Assembly: GCA_032718865.1 (NCBI GenBank)
Contig: JALUTQ010000024.1
Coordinates: 419,501-483,500, forward strand
Length of the DNA stretch: 64,000 bases
Direction of reading: 5' to 3'
Source: Tilletia caries
Lineage: Eukaryota; Basidiomycota; Exobasidiomycetes; Tilletiales; Tilletiaceae
Position 1 is the stretch's first letter. Each line of letters begins with the position of its first letter. Shown here piece after piece: positions 32,862 to 44,500 of this stretch. The notes beneath the pieces were generated by a model. The model did not search any database. It was not told where the DNA came from and worked only from the letters and a program-made list of their open reading frames with translations. The translations under genes and the position numbers were made by a program.

Positions 32862-35242
32862 TCACGCGTGGCCGTTGGTACCGTTCGTCTCCGCGCCGAG
32901 GCTCTCGAATACCTTGAATATGGCATCAGGCTGCTTAAAGTCGTTGTGGACCTGTTAAACAGTAAGTGGAGAGGAGCAAGGGTCAAGTTATCGTCAGCCT
33001 GGCGGCACAGGAACGAAAAGGGAGGAGGGAAAAACGCGGGTCAAAAATACGCACCACGTTGATCAAGAACCACGAGTCAAACAAGCCCTGGAGCAACTTC
33101 CGACTCGGGCTCGAAGGCTCATACACAGTCGCCCACTTCCGTCCCAACTCGTACGCCTCATCCTTCCACGCCAAGAAACTGATACTCTCCACAATCGTCG
33201 GCTGTAGGATCTCCGAGTGCGGGAAACAGCCCCACGTCACCGCGTTCGGCGCGTCGGATTGAGTGTTGGTGCGCATGTCGCCCTGTGCGTTCACTGCGTG
33301 GTAGGTGATCTGCGGGTTGCGGTCGAAGTGCGCGATGACCTCGTCCAGGCGCTCGGGTGCGACGAAGCACTCGAGGTAGGCCTGAGATTTGAGGGAAAAA
33401 AAAACATCAGGAGTCAGTTCCCAAGCTCCCAAAGCCAGGATAACGCGTTCACTACGCGCAATAGACATACCTTTTGGTATACATATCCATTCGAAGGTCC
33501 CCATCCGTGCACCTTGTCATCGCTCGGCGCACCATCCACCGCAGGTTGTGAGTTGATTGTCAAGAACCCTCGTCCGTTCAGCTTCTCCAGCTGGCTCCCA
33601 ATCACCGACGTCTCCTTCGCCACCGGTGTGTCCGACCAAGGCAGCGCCTTCAAATCGCCCGAGCAGAACTTCTGGAACAGCGCCTTGACATCGTCCAGGC
33701 TCTCCGGTGCACCCCAGAGCTCGCGCGCCTCCGCATCGGTGAGGTTGAGGGAGACGCCGTACGCGTTGACATCGCCGTAGGCAGGCGATCGCGCGTCGCC
33801 CCATCGACCGTTCGGGAACTCGTCCCACGTCTCTGTTCGGGACAGGTAGCTCTTCGCGCGGTTCGCCCAGAAGATGGGACGAATCTTCTCCTCGCGTCGC
33901 TTGGGAGTCAGCGAGGGCGTCCAGGGCAGCTGCTTGATCTGGTTCACCGAGGGCGTGAGACCGAGGTAGTCGAGCAACATGCGGGAGCCGCGCTCGAGGT
34001 TCATGGTGTAGATGTGCAGACCGCGAATGCCGAGGTCGGACTCGAGGATCTTGCGGCACATGTCACCCACCAGCTGAGTGCCCACATCGCGCACGGCCTG
34101 GTCATCATTCTTGACGGGTTCGAGCGCGTCGTGGAAGTATTGCGGGACGAAAGTGCGGAATCGGGCGACAGCGCGCTCAAAACCGCCGTAGTTCTGGATC
34201 GGCATCACACCGGGGATGATGGGGACCGTGATACCCGCGGCGCGGACTTCCTTGACCCACTTGGCAAAGATGTCAAAGTCGTAAAACATCTGGGTGAAGA
34301 TGAAGTCAGCGCCGGCGTCGATCTTGGCCTTGAGGTGCTCGAGCTCCTTCTCGCGCCCCTCGGTAGACTCGGGGTGGCCCTCGGGGAAACCTGCGACGGC
34401 AATGGCAAAGTAGTCGCCGTACTGGGCGCGAATGTGCTCGACGAGCTCACGGGCGCATGTGAATCCTGCGGCGTGGGCTTCCCACTGGCTCTCGCCGGCG
34501 GGAGGGTCGCCACGGAGGGCGAGGATGTTGCGGCAGCCGTGTTCCTTGGCGTCCTTGAGGGCGGTGTCGACCTTCTCGCGGGGCATGTTGGTGCAAGTGA
34601 GATGCATGCATGTTTCGAGGCCAAAGTAGTTGTGCACAGTCTTGACGAGGGAGGAGGTCAGGTCCGAGCTCCGTCCTCCGGCGTTCCAGCTAAAAGAGAA
34701 AGTAGAATGTGAGCAGCGGGTTACGGAGACAGGAGTTCTCCTTCAATGAGAGAGAGATCTCACGTAATATCCACGAATCTGTCAGAGCGAAGCAGTTCAG
34801 ATGATCAGTGTCCAAAATCAGAGGGAGCGACCGCGGACCGTCACGGAACCCAGGAACTCACTCCGGTCCAAGATCCGACATGCGCTCGATACGATCATAC
34901 AGGTTGTTGAGACCCTGCGCAGTGCGCGGAGGGAAGAACTCGAAGGACCACCTGCGCAAGGGGTACCAGTGGAGGAAAGTCAAGGTCGAGTCAGAATCCG
35001 ACTAAGAAGAAACGCGCTTGGGACCAGGTGGGAGAAGGAGGAGAAGGGCGACTCACCAGATGCGGTTTTCACGCTCTGCCTTGGCGAGCTTGGCGGTGAC
35101 TGCGTGCAGAGGGAGAGCGATGGGATGTCGCAGTCAGCTGGCTGTCCGAGCTCTGAACGCGTAGCTAAGCAAGAGAAGACTCACTCTTCCATGAATCATC
35201 ACCGCGAGGGGTGGCGGCGGCGGGAGGGGTTGTAGCGGGCAT
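32862..35242 (-). CDS. MET13: Methylenetetrahydrofolate reductase
   Basis: Reduces 5,10-methylene-THF to 5-methyl-THF for methionine synthesis. ATG 35242 gives MPATTPPAAATPRGDDSWK. Short exons then encode ITAKLAKAERENRI, WWSFEFFPPRTAQGLNNLYD and a 15-nt microexon at 34764-34778 (34764-34778 plus flanking bases spell EFVDIT). The main exon follows (WNAGGRSSDLTSSLVKTVHN, YFGLETCMHLTCTNMPREKV, ILALRGDPPAG, FTQMFYDFDIF, IIPGVMPI), covering the FAD/folate barrel. The C-terminal regulatory domain includes WGCFPHSEILQPTIVES and GLFDSWFLINVV; the last exon adds HNDFKQPDAIFKVFESLG and the TGA at 32862-32864. The barrel appears complete. Yeasts have two paralogues, MET12 and MET13; which one this matches was not resolved. 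Confidence 0.93.
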
Positions 35243-36015
35243 GCTGATGGAGCGTTTGCAGGGAGTGTTATCAGGCGCTTAGGTGAGGGGCGTCCGGGAT
35301 GTTCTTCTGTTCAGCCTGGAAGCTGGAAGCGGTATGAGGAAGCTGATGATGGCGTCGAGCTCGGTGAATGTGCGATGATCCGACTGACTCAGAAAAGTAG
35401 AAGAAGTCGCGAGCAGAGGGAAGAACAGAGATGAGAAGGAGAGAAGAGTCGGCGAGCGAGCGAGCGAACAGATCCTTCTTTTGATCCTGCTGGGGTCCTG
35501 CTGAGTACTGAGGAGAGCGAGCGTCGTTCACGTTGAGGACACGGACTCTGCGTACTTGTACTTTTGGGCTTTGGCATCTGCTTCTTCCCGCCTCGGATCT
35601 CGGCTCTCGGTGCTCTCTATAAATTCTTCCCTCCTCCACCCGGCGTCTTCCATCGTCCGCTGCTTGGGAACCCCACGCACAAGTCAGGACAAGGCGAAGG
35701 CCCCAGCGCAGCAAGCTTGACCCGTCACCCGTGTCTCAAGCGGTCAGCGCATGAAGGGAGGGCAGCGCGCCCGCACGTGTCCGTCCCATCCAGTTTGTGT
35801 CCCTCGCACTTGCTGACCACGTTCCACTGGGTGCAAAATGTGAGAGGACGTGCCCCGACTCTAATGCCGCGATTTCCGAACCCTCCTCGAGCTCAAGCTT
35901 GACCGCGACGATGAGGATGGCGAAGACAACGGTGGTGGCAGCGACGAGGTAGCTTCACGTAACCTCGCAACCCATCAAATAGCAAAAAGTTTGGCTGGAA
36001 GGCCTCACGCACGCA
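35243..36015. promoter_or_regulatory. Divergent intergenic region, MTHFR and small gene
   Basis: About 770 bases between the divergent starts of MTHFR (-) and the small gene at 36016 (+). TATAAA occurs at about 35618-35623 on the + strand. No protein gene is supported; the open frames are short and lack domains. Confidence 0.4.
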
Positions 36016-36548
36016 ATGGCATCGATGGCAGCAGTATCACCCGCGGGACCAACAGCAGGGACACCAGCTGGCGCTCAGCCCTTCAATGCGTCCGAAGTCA
36101 CTCAATGGCTCAACCACCGCTTCCGTACCATCGAAGCCGAGGCTCTCGACCCTTCGCGACCCCCCGAAGGTGAGCTTTTCTGGCTTGCGTTCGTCGTTCA
36201 AAGTGCTCTCTTACATGCTGACTTTCTAATCGCCTTTTTTGGGACAATCTATCAATTCTCTCTCGTTATCTCACTGGCCTTTTTTTTTTATCTGCAGCGC
36301 GACCTGAGATCTTGAAAGTGCCCAAGCCGGCGAGTGCAGCGGCGTCGAGCTCGACGGGTGGGGCTGGTGCATGGGGCGGGAGCAAGCGTGAGTACTGACC
36401 CGTATATACTCGCGCCATGACTTCCAACCTCTTACGTCTGTATATGCTGATGTCGATCTCTGCTTCTGTTCACCCAGGGCAAGGCTCCAACTTTGTCACC
36501 GACGTGGTCAAGGCAGCCCAAGCGGCGGGAGTCGCAGACAAGAAGTGA
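36016..36548 (+). CDS. Small three-exon protein, unrecognised
   Basis: Three exons with clean GT-AG introns in matching phase give about 104 residues. Exon 1 encodes MASMAAVSPAGPTAGTPAGA followed by the helical QPFNASEVTQWLNHRFRTIE. Exon 2 starts ARPEILKVPKPASAAASSS. Exon 3 encodes QGSNFVTDVVKAAQAAGVAD and KK, with the TGA at 36546-36548. The two ends look like conserved short helices and the middle is Ala/Ser/Gly-rich. There is no signal peptide or membrane segment. I do not recognise the family; the phase-consistent introns and helix-like ends argue for a real gene. Confidence 0.65.
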
Positions 36549-36932
36549 TGCTTTTCGAACACATGCCGATCCTTGGAGCATTTCACTTCGCTCCGCTCCT
36601 TGCACTCGTCCGCGTCCGAAATAGGCCCCGCACTCAGCAGTCACCGCCATTCACTCTCCCTGACTCTCCCTCGTACTGCACTTCAGTCTTTGTACATATC
36701 TGTACCCTTCCCATCAGCAAACCATCTTCTCGCTCCCTTGTGATGGTGTCTCCGAGCTGAATGCAGGCTGTCCCACCTTGTCGGGTCGTTGTCGGATCTT
36801 CTCGCGCTCATCCATCTCTCGCGTTGTTGCCGCGCTGCTGTCGAGACGCGCGACACCAACAACAACACGCTCCTCGACTTTCTCATCTTCCTCATCAGCG
36901 CGAAGCACTCTCCTGCGACAAGCCCCCCGGCC
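36549..36932. other. Short gap before AOS1
   Basis: 3' flank of the small gene and promoter of AOS1 on the same strand. Nothing else is visible. Confidence 0.45.
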
Positions 36933-38552
36933 ATGACTGACACGAGCGCAAGTTCCACGAACACCGCCGCGATGGAGGTGGATGACCAGCACGTTACCGA
37001 AGGTGAGAGGGAGAATAATGACGCGCTCTGCACAAATCTCGAGGGAAGCTGATTCGTTCTGTCCCTTTGACCTGTTCTCAGACGAGGCCGCTCTCTACGA
37101 TCGTCAGATCCGGCTATGGGGTCTCGATGCGCAAAACCGGTGCGTAAGCGCAACCTGCAAACACAGCGTCCCTCCTAGCTGACGTACATTCACCCACAGA
37201 ATGCGTCAAGCGCATATTCTCATCTACCACCTCGGCGGCATCGCAACTGAGACCATCAAGAACATCGTCCTCTCCGGCGTAGGGAAACTGATCATCCTTG
37301 ATGATGGGGAGGTTCAGATGAGCGATCTTGGAGCTGGCTTTTTCTTCCGGGAGGATGACGTGGGGAAGAAGGTGAGCTTCCTCTTAACTCAGATGCGCAG
37401 AGGTTTTCTTGGAAGCGCTGATGGTGTCTCTCTTCTGCTTTCCTTTTTGGATTTGCTTTGTCCGTGCGCGCGAATCGTAGCGCGTCGATGCCGCCCTTCC
37501 AAGAATACAGGCTCTCAACCCGCTCGTCAAAGTGTCTGCTCTCTACAAGCCCTCGCTGCTCGAAGATCTCGAGCAACTCAAGGCACTCAACCTAGCTGCC
37601 ATTGTGGCCACACAAGGATCTCGCGCCGAGCTGGTGAGTCTCTCGCAAAACCCCGTAGGTCGGGAAAGTATCTCATGCTCCACTCATTTCCCTGTCCGCA
37701 GATCCGATGGAACTCCCACGCCCGCTCCATATCCGCCTTCTTCTACGCCTCCGCGCCCCAAGGCTTCTCCGGCTACATCTTCGCCGACCTCGGACCGTCG
37801 TACAGCTTCCTCATCGACCGGTCGGACACGGTCACCAGCCGGGACCCGCGCACGGGCGAGACTCGGCTGGAGAACGTGAAGCGGAAGGTGAAGAGGGAGC
37901 AGGGGTTTGTTGAGTTGGGGAGGGCGTTGGAGGTTAGCTGGAAGGGGATGCCGGCGAGGCAGGTGTCGAGGTTGAAGCTTAGCTTGGGCATGTGGACTGC
38001 GTGGGGTGAGTTTCTTGTTCCCGTTTATGTCCGCATTTCCCAGGGGAGACTTGACACCTTTTTGATGGGTCGAAAATATACAGCCGCCTGGGAACTCGAA
38101 GACAAAATCTCGGACTCCAACCAATTATACACCCCCGGCACACTGATCACAACCGCCGACACGCTCCACCACTCCGTCCTCGCCCTGCTGGAGGCCAAGT
38201 GTGTGAACCCGGCTTCGGTGCTGAGACCGAGCGAGGCAGAGAATAAGGCGTTCTTTCAGCAATTCTGCCTGGCGCGGATGGGGCCTGGCGAGTTTAGTCC
38301 TACGGCTGCTGTGCTTGGTGGGATTCTGGCGCAGGATCTGTTGAATGCGTTGGGGAGTAGGGAGGAGCCATTGTGTAACTGGTTCCAGCTGGATGGGTTG
38401 TCAGGTGAGTTTGTCCTTCCTCACACCGCGCGAGTGTTGTGGGGGGCTTTGTTTCTTTGACTCTCTCGGTGTTGAGATGCTGAACTGATTCTTTTTTGGG
38501 TGGCTTAGGGAATGGACCGACTCATCGACTGAATGTTGGCGATGCGAAGTAG
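36933..38552 (+). CDS. AOS1: SUMO-activating enzyme subunit 1 (Aos1)
   Basis: Smaller half of the SUMO E1; with Uba2 it adenylates SUMO. It contributes to the E1 but lacks the catalytic cysteine, which is on Uba2. ATG 36933 gives MTDTSASSTNTAAMEVDDQH. Exons join DEAALYDRQIRLWGLDAQNR (the E1 signature) to MRQAHILIYHLGGIATETIK, then to VLSGVGKLIILDDG and SDLGAGFFF, a Rossmann fold as in ThiF/E1 proteins. Later exons encode ALNPLVKVSALYKP, ARSISAFFYASAPQGFSGYI, and the C-terminal block FSPTAAVLGGILAQDLLNAL. The last exon completes NGPTHRLNVGDAK, with TAG at 38550-38552. About seven exons. Family length (about 350 residues) is normal. Ubiquitin E1 is excluded by length and lack of a Cys domain. 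Confidence 0.9.
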
Positions 38553-39115
38553 AAGATTGGGACTGCTGGGCAGTGTATTTCCAGAACGCACATTTGGGGC
38601 CTCCAACTGGGAGGAAGATACTTAGATGGGCGACATGCTGGACAAACGAGCGGCCTTACAAGTAACGGGGACATCACAGCAAGCATAATAGCGCCACCAG
38701 CGCGCGGAGGACGTATCAGCCCCAGCTCAACCGAAACACCTCCCCCTGCGTCAAATCAAAGAACTTTTACTTTTACACGCTGAGCGAGGTCGTGACAAAA
38801 GAAGAATGAATTGGAGGAAAGCTGTATCATCTGTAGAGCGGTAACAAGGTGAGAGAGAGAGGTGCAATCGAGTTCAAGAAGGGAGGGGAGAAAGACTGGA
38901 AACTATGTAGTTTGGATTGGGAGGCCGAACGACTTCGCTGAGTCGACTGTGTTTGTTCGTCGCGTGTCGTGGAAGCAATCAGGGATCGAGGATCGACTTG
39001 GGATGCTCCGTGGTTAAGGAGGGGCCGACCGCGCGTTGATCCTCTTTATACGTGGATTTCGCATCCAAAGGCAAGGCACCGCGATGATGGGCCTCTTGGG
39101 TCGGGAACGACCAGT
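38553..39115. other. Convergent 3' gap, AOS1 and PDH E2
   Basis: 3' flanks of two convergent genes. The only frames are short and unsupported. Confidence 0.45.
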
Positions 39116-40849
39116 TCAGAGCATGAAGCTGTCAGAGGCGGGAATACGAAACAGGTGAGCACGTTGGAAGGACAAAAACACATTTACCCAAAGAAAGAAC
39201 ATACCTGAGCGGGTTCTCGAGCGTGTCCTTGAAGGCCTTCATCCACCGCGCGGCCGTCGCGCCGTCAATGACCCGGTGATCCGCACTAATGGTCGCCGTC
39301 ATAACCTGCGCCTTCCGGAAGCCCTGAGCAGCCTCCACCTCATCCCCACCTTCCTTAGCAGGCAAAATCTTCGCCTCCGTGCCCCCAATCGCAAGAATAG
39401 CCCCCTGCGGCGGGTTAATCACCGCCGTGAACGAAGAAACGCCAAACATGCCCATGTTGGAGATGGTGAACGTGCCACCCTGGTATTCCTCCGGTTTGAG
39501 CTTGCCGTCGCGTGCGCGGGACGCGAGCTCCTTTGTGGAGGCGCTGATGGCGGTCAGGCCGTTGCCGCCAACGTCGCGTACGATGGGGGTGATCAGGCCG
39601 GTTGGGGTCGCGACTGCGATGGAGATGTCCACCTTGTGGTGTCTGCAGGGAGAAGAATGAGGGTCAAACTCCGTAACGTGCCGATGCGCGTTCAAACTTT
39701 GAGGGAATGATACTCACTGCCGGATAAAGTCGCCATACCATGCCGAGTTGACCTCGGGTACCTCCCTAAGGGCAACAGCAGCCGCCTTCGTGATGAAGTC
39801 GCCCACACTAAGCTTGCTCGCCTTGGCCTTAGCAGCATCCTTACCCGCTTTTTGCTCAGCGGCGCTGTTGAACAGGGCCCGGAGAGCAAGGACGCGGTCC
39901 ATCTCGATGTCGATGCTGACGTAGTAGTGGGGCAGCTGTTGCTTGGACTCGGTCAGACGCTGGGCGATGACGCGTCGCATGGAGGAGGTGGGGATGTCGG
40001 TGTATGCGGAGGCGGAGGAGGTAGAGGATGCCGATGCCGATGGTGATGAGGCGGAGCCGGCCTTGCTGGCGCCGTCGGACTTGTAGTTCTCGATGTCGGT
40101 CTTTGTGATGCGTCCGTTGGGACCGGTTCCTTTGACCTTGAGGAGGGGGATGCCGCGCTCCTGTGCCAACTTCTTGGCGAGTGGGGAGGCAAAGACGCGT
40201 TCGATAGGGCCGTCATTGCCGGCATCGGCAGATGACGAGGAGGATGATGATGGCTGTGACTGCGATGTGCTCTCCTTCTGCGCGGCGTCGTCCTGTTGCT
40301 TTGGTGCTGAGTCCTGCTTGGATTCTGGCTTGCTGTCCTCCTTCTTGGACTCGGCCTTGGGGGAGCTGGAACCGGAAGAAGAGGCTGACGCGTCTTCAGC
40401 AACCTTGTCCGCGCCTGAGAGGTCATCGCCCTCCTCTCCAATGACTGCGATGACGGATCCGACCTTGACCTCCTTGGCGCCATCATTGACGACGACCTTG
40501 GCGAGAATGCCGTCCTCCTGAGCTTCGACATCCATGGTGGCCTTGTCGGTCTCGATTTCGAGGAGGACGTCGCCGGCGGCGAAGCTCTCTCCTGGCTTCT
40601 TCTTCCACTGTGCGATGCCGCCGGACTCCATGGTTGGGGACAGACTCGGCATCTTCATGGCGGTGAGAACCAGCCGAGCTGGGGTGGAGTGCATTGCTGT
40701 GGAGGGGGGACATAGAGGCTCGTGATCAGTATGAAAAGAGAGAGGTTGTTGCGTACGATCTCGGGAGGAGGCTCACCTCTTCTGGAGACGGTTGCGCGGG
40801 TGGCCGCGGCGGCGGCTGTGCGAGAGGCAAGTGCCCGGATGGAGTGCAT
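39116..40849 (-). CDS. LAT1: Dihydrolipoamide acetyltransferase, E2 of pyruvate dehydrogenase
   Basis: Mitochondrial E2 that transfers acetyl groups to CoA. ATG 40849 opens an Arg/Ala-rich presequence (MHSIRALASRTAAAAATRAT) typical of matrix import. A short intron leads to the single lipoyl domain (KMPSLSPTMESGGIAQW), with the lipoylated lysine in ETDKATMDVEA. A Ser/Lys/Glu linker follows, then the peripheral subunit-binding domain (FASPLAKKLAQERGIPLLKV and GPNGRITKTDIENY). The catalytic domain ends with NMGMFGVSSFTAVINPPQ and the active-site motif SADHRVIDGA. Introns lie near 39643-39718 and at 39129-39204. The last exon completes NPLSFML, with TGA at 39116-39118. All parts look intact. Branched-chain E2 is less likely because of the PSLSPTM start. 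Confidence 0.93.
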
Positions 40850-41553
40850 GTTGGGATAATGCGATGGGATCGAGCTGGACCTAGACGACGACGGCAGAGA
40901 TGGTGGAGGTCAACCTGTACAAGGAAAGCGCGAGGAATACGCAGGACGAGGACGAGGACGAAGACGAAGCACGGGAAGGAAGGACAAGCTCGTCTGTTGT
41001 TGGGCGGCGGCTGGAAGAAAAGACGGCGAGGTGAGATGAGATTGGAGGATACCGAGAGTCAGGTGGCCCAAGCTCGATTCCGTTGGGAGGTGTTGGGGAC
41101 CGACGCTGACCCGAACCACGTGACCTGCCGCGCCACGCGACGCGCCACATCACAAAGTTTAAATTGGCCTTGTGACTGTGCGTCGCGCATCGCCTCCAGC
41201 TTGAGTCAAGGTGAGCGAGCGAGTGAGTGGAGCACAAGGTGCAAGGTGGGATGTTCTCCACTGACCCGCACTCACACTTGACCACAGCAGCAGCACGAGC
41301 AGCGACGATAGCAGCGACGACAGCGACGGCAGCGGTGACGACGACAACGAAGCGCAAGTGAATCCCAGTACAGCGCGCGCCTTCCACACCCGCGACCTCT
41401 CCCACCTCAATTCCCGCGCTCTCCTCCTGTCCGCGCGCACGTACCTTTCGAAGGATCCAAACCTTCGCTCCCATCTTCGTGACTCCTTCAACACACACAC
41501 AGCTCTCTCTGCATACTTCGACCCGGACCACACCCCCCTGCGCATGGCCTGTC
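40850..41553. promoter_or_regulatory. Divergent promoter region, LAT1 and SIN kinase
   Basis: 700 bases between divergent genes. From about 41283 to 41345 there is a run of GCAGCA/GACGACA-type words. No gene is supported. Confidence 0.4.
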
Positions 41554-44500
41554 ATGAGTCAAGGAAGACAGTCTGCAATGCAGGCTCCAACCGCGCACCA
41601 TGTCTCGCTCTCCAGATATGTGAGCAATCCCATCATCCTGCTTCCTGACTCATTTCGCCGCGTGTGCTCACCTCTTTTCTTCTCTTCCCTCTCCGCCCAG
41701 CAATTGGGCGACTGTCTCGGCAAAGGCGCGTTCGGCTCCGTATTTCGCGGCCTCAATTGGACCACAGGAGAGACCGTCGCCGTCAAGCAGATCAAGTTGG
41801 GAAACATTCCCAAGAGCGAACTCAGCGAAATTATGGTGCGTGAACTCAAACGGGTGTGAATGGCGCACGTCAAATCTGGGCTCACCTTTCTGAACGCTTA
41901 TACACAGTCGGAGATCGACCTTTTGAAGAATCTCAAGGTGAGTCCTTCTATGTTCAGACGCGCATACAGGCCTCAAAGCTAAACCGCCTGTCGCGTTCCC
42001 AGCATCCCAACATTGTGAAATACCTTGGATCAGAAAAGACCAATGATTATCTCTTCATCATCCTCGAGTGAGTGAAGATTCCATTATTCTACGCGCCAGT
42101 GACAGTACTCACCAGAGCTTCTCCGCCCTTTTGGCACCCACAGATTCTGCGAGAACGGCTCGCTCCAACACTTCTGCAAGCGTTTTGGTGTCTTCCCAGA
42201 AGGCCTAGTAGGAGTCTACATCGCACAAGTTCTCGAAGGGCTCATATACCTGCACGACCAAGGTGTCATCCATCGGGACATCAAAGGCGCAAACATCCTC
42301 ACCACAAAGGACGGCTCCGTCAAACTCGCCGATTTTGGCGTCGCGACTCGCACAGGCGCCATGGCAGATTATGCGGTCGTTGGAAGCCCGTACTGGATGG
42401 CGCCAGAAGTTATTGATCAAAGCGGCGCAACGACGGCGAGCGATATTTGGAGCGTAGGCTGTGTTGTCATAGAATTGGTGGAAGGCAAGCCTCCCTACCA
42501 CTTCCTCCCTCCCATGAGCGCCCTCTTCCGCATGGTCTCGGACGACTGTCCACCTCTGCCAGAGCGCGCATCTCCGGTGAGCTATAGAAGTCTGACCCTC
42601 ACATTCCTGCCGGGAAATACTCCATCACTGACGCGCATACATGCACTCCTTTTCGTCGTACCCAGCTTGTCAAGGACTTTCTGCTGCATTGTTTCCAGAA
42701 AGACCAAAACTTGCGCGTTTCTGCACGCAAATTGATGAGACACCCTTGGATGATGAACGCGAAGCGACAACTGGATCAGCTCAAGACGGGGAGTAGCATA
42801 GGGAATCGCAGAACAGTACACGACGAAGCAGTCAAGAGCGTGCAGCAGTGGAATCAAGCACTCAACGGTATGTCAAACTTTGTGGTACATGTGCGGCTTC
42901 TTGAGGGCTGGCTCACCTTCTATGTCTTCTCACGCTAGAACCCGCACGGCCAACCAGTGGACCCAACGTCACGACCTCCAGCGCTGGCGATATTTCAACA
43001 GCCGGTCCTGCCCTTCCGATCGGTAAAGCTGCGCCAGCGCCATCCTTGGTCGCCCAAAGGCAAAAGTTAGTCAACTTGCAACAGCCAGAAGAGCAGAAAG
43101 ACAGTTGGGACGACGACTTCGAGGACGATATCACAACGACCAAAATTGCAGCTCTGGAGAAAGGTCCACCCCCCGCCGGACAGCAAAGCGTTGGCAAGCC
43201 CGCATCACCAGAGGCGACAAGGAGACCTTTAATACCTCAATTTCCTCAGCAAAACAATCAGCCTCCACTCGTGTTGCAAACACGCCCTCCTATGGAAAGC
43301 GCAATGGGTCTATTCGATGGGGACGATGATGCCCGCACGATTCGGCCCACCAAGAGTCCGCGGATGAATGGCTTGAATCAGCTTCATGGTCCATCGCCGC
43401 CCCTTCCGCAGTCATCGCGAGCTCTACAACGCAGCCATCCCTCCCACGGCTCCAGTCAGAAAACAATGCAATCCCCTCCGAACAGACACTCTCGCCCAAG
43501 AATACCGCCCTCTCTCGCATCGCCACCGCCACCGACACCCAGCCAACTCGAAGACTACTCTGATCTCGTATCCGAAGGCGAGGAGGTGCATTTGGACCAG
43601 CAGATCAAGAGTTACCAACGCCAAAACAGTGTTGGCAAACTGTTCCATCCTAATGACCTCAAAGCGCTGGCGATGGGCGGGTCCATGACGCTCAAGCCAT
43701 CCAACATCATGGTTTCAGCGCCTGCGACAGTAACCAACTTGTCTGCTGCGGCTCTCCGTCAACGGCCGAATGCCTCTCCAACCGGAGCGATGGCCTCATC
43801 CAAGACCGATCCCACTGGTCAAGGTTCGGATCGGAAGAAGAAGGACGCCCGACGGGCCCTCGGTCGATACTCCGAGGTCGACGACGACGACTACTCGGAC
43901 TTGGCGGCTGCTACTGCGGGCAGTAGCGGCGCGTTACAACTGAGCACGCAACTCGCGGTGCCCACGTCCCCCACGGACGACCATCTGGAAGAATTCGACC
44001 CGTTCGCGGAGATTGACGAGAGTCTGAACAACGAAGAGGCCGACCCGGAGGCGAACATCGCGCGCGACAAGCATGCGCGGATGTGTGCGCACATCTCGAA
44101 CCTTGTGGAGACGCTGTTACCCGATGCGCCGGAGGAGGATCTGATCAAGAGTTGTGAGGAGCTTGATTTGGCGCTGGTGGAGCATCCGGATATGAAGGCG
44201 CAGGTTTTTAGCTCGCATGGGGCGTTGGCTATTTTGCAGGTGTTGGAGGTTGTGCAGGGGAAGGATGTTGCTGGGCGGCTGCTTTGCATTCTTAATCATG
44301 TGAGTAGACATGAAGGCCTCTTTGTCTTCGATGGCTTAACTTTTGGAAGAGCCGGGGAGACCTAGGTATCCTGACGTATTTTGATTGCTCCTACGTTCAC
44401 AGATCATCGAAGACGACGCAGGCGCACAGGAAACTTTCTGCCTGATCGGAGCCATCCCCGTGGTGATGATGTTCACCTCCAAACGGTTCTCGCACGAACT

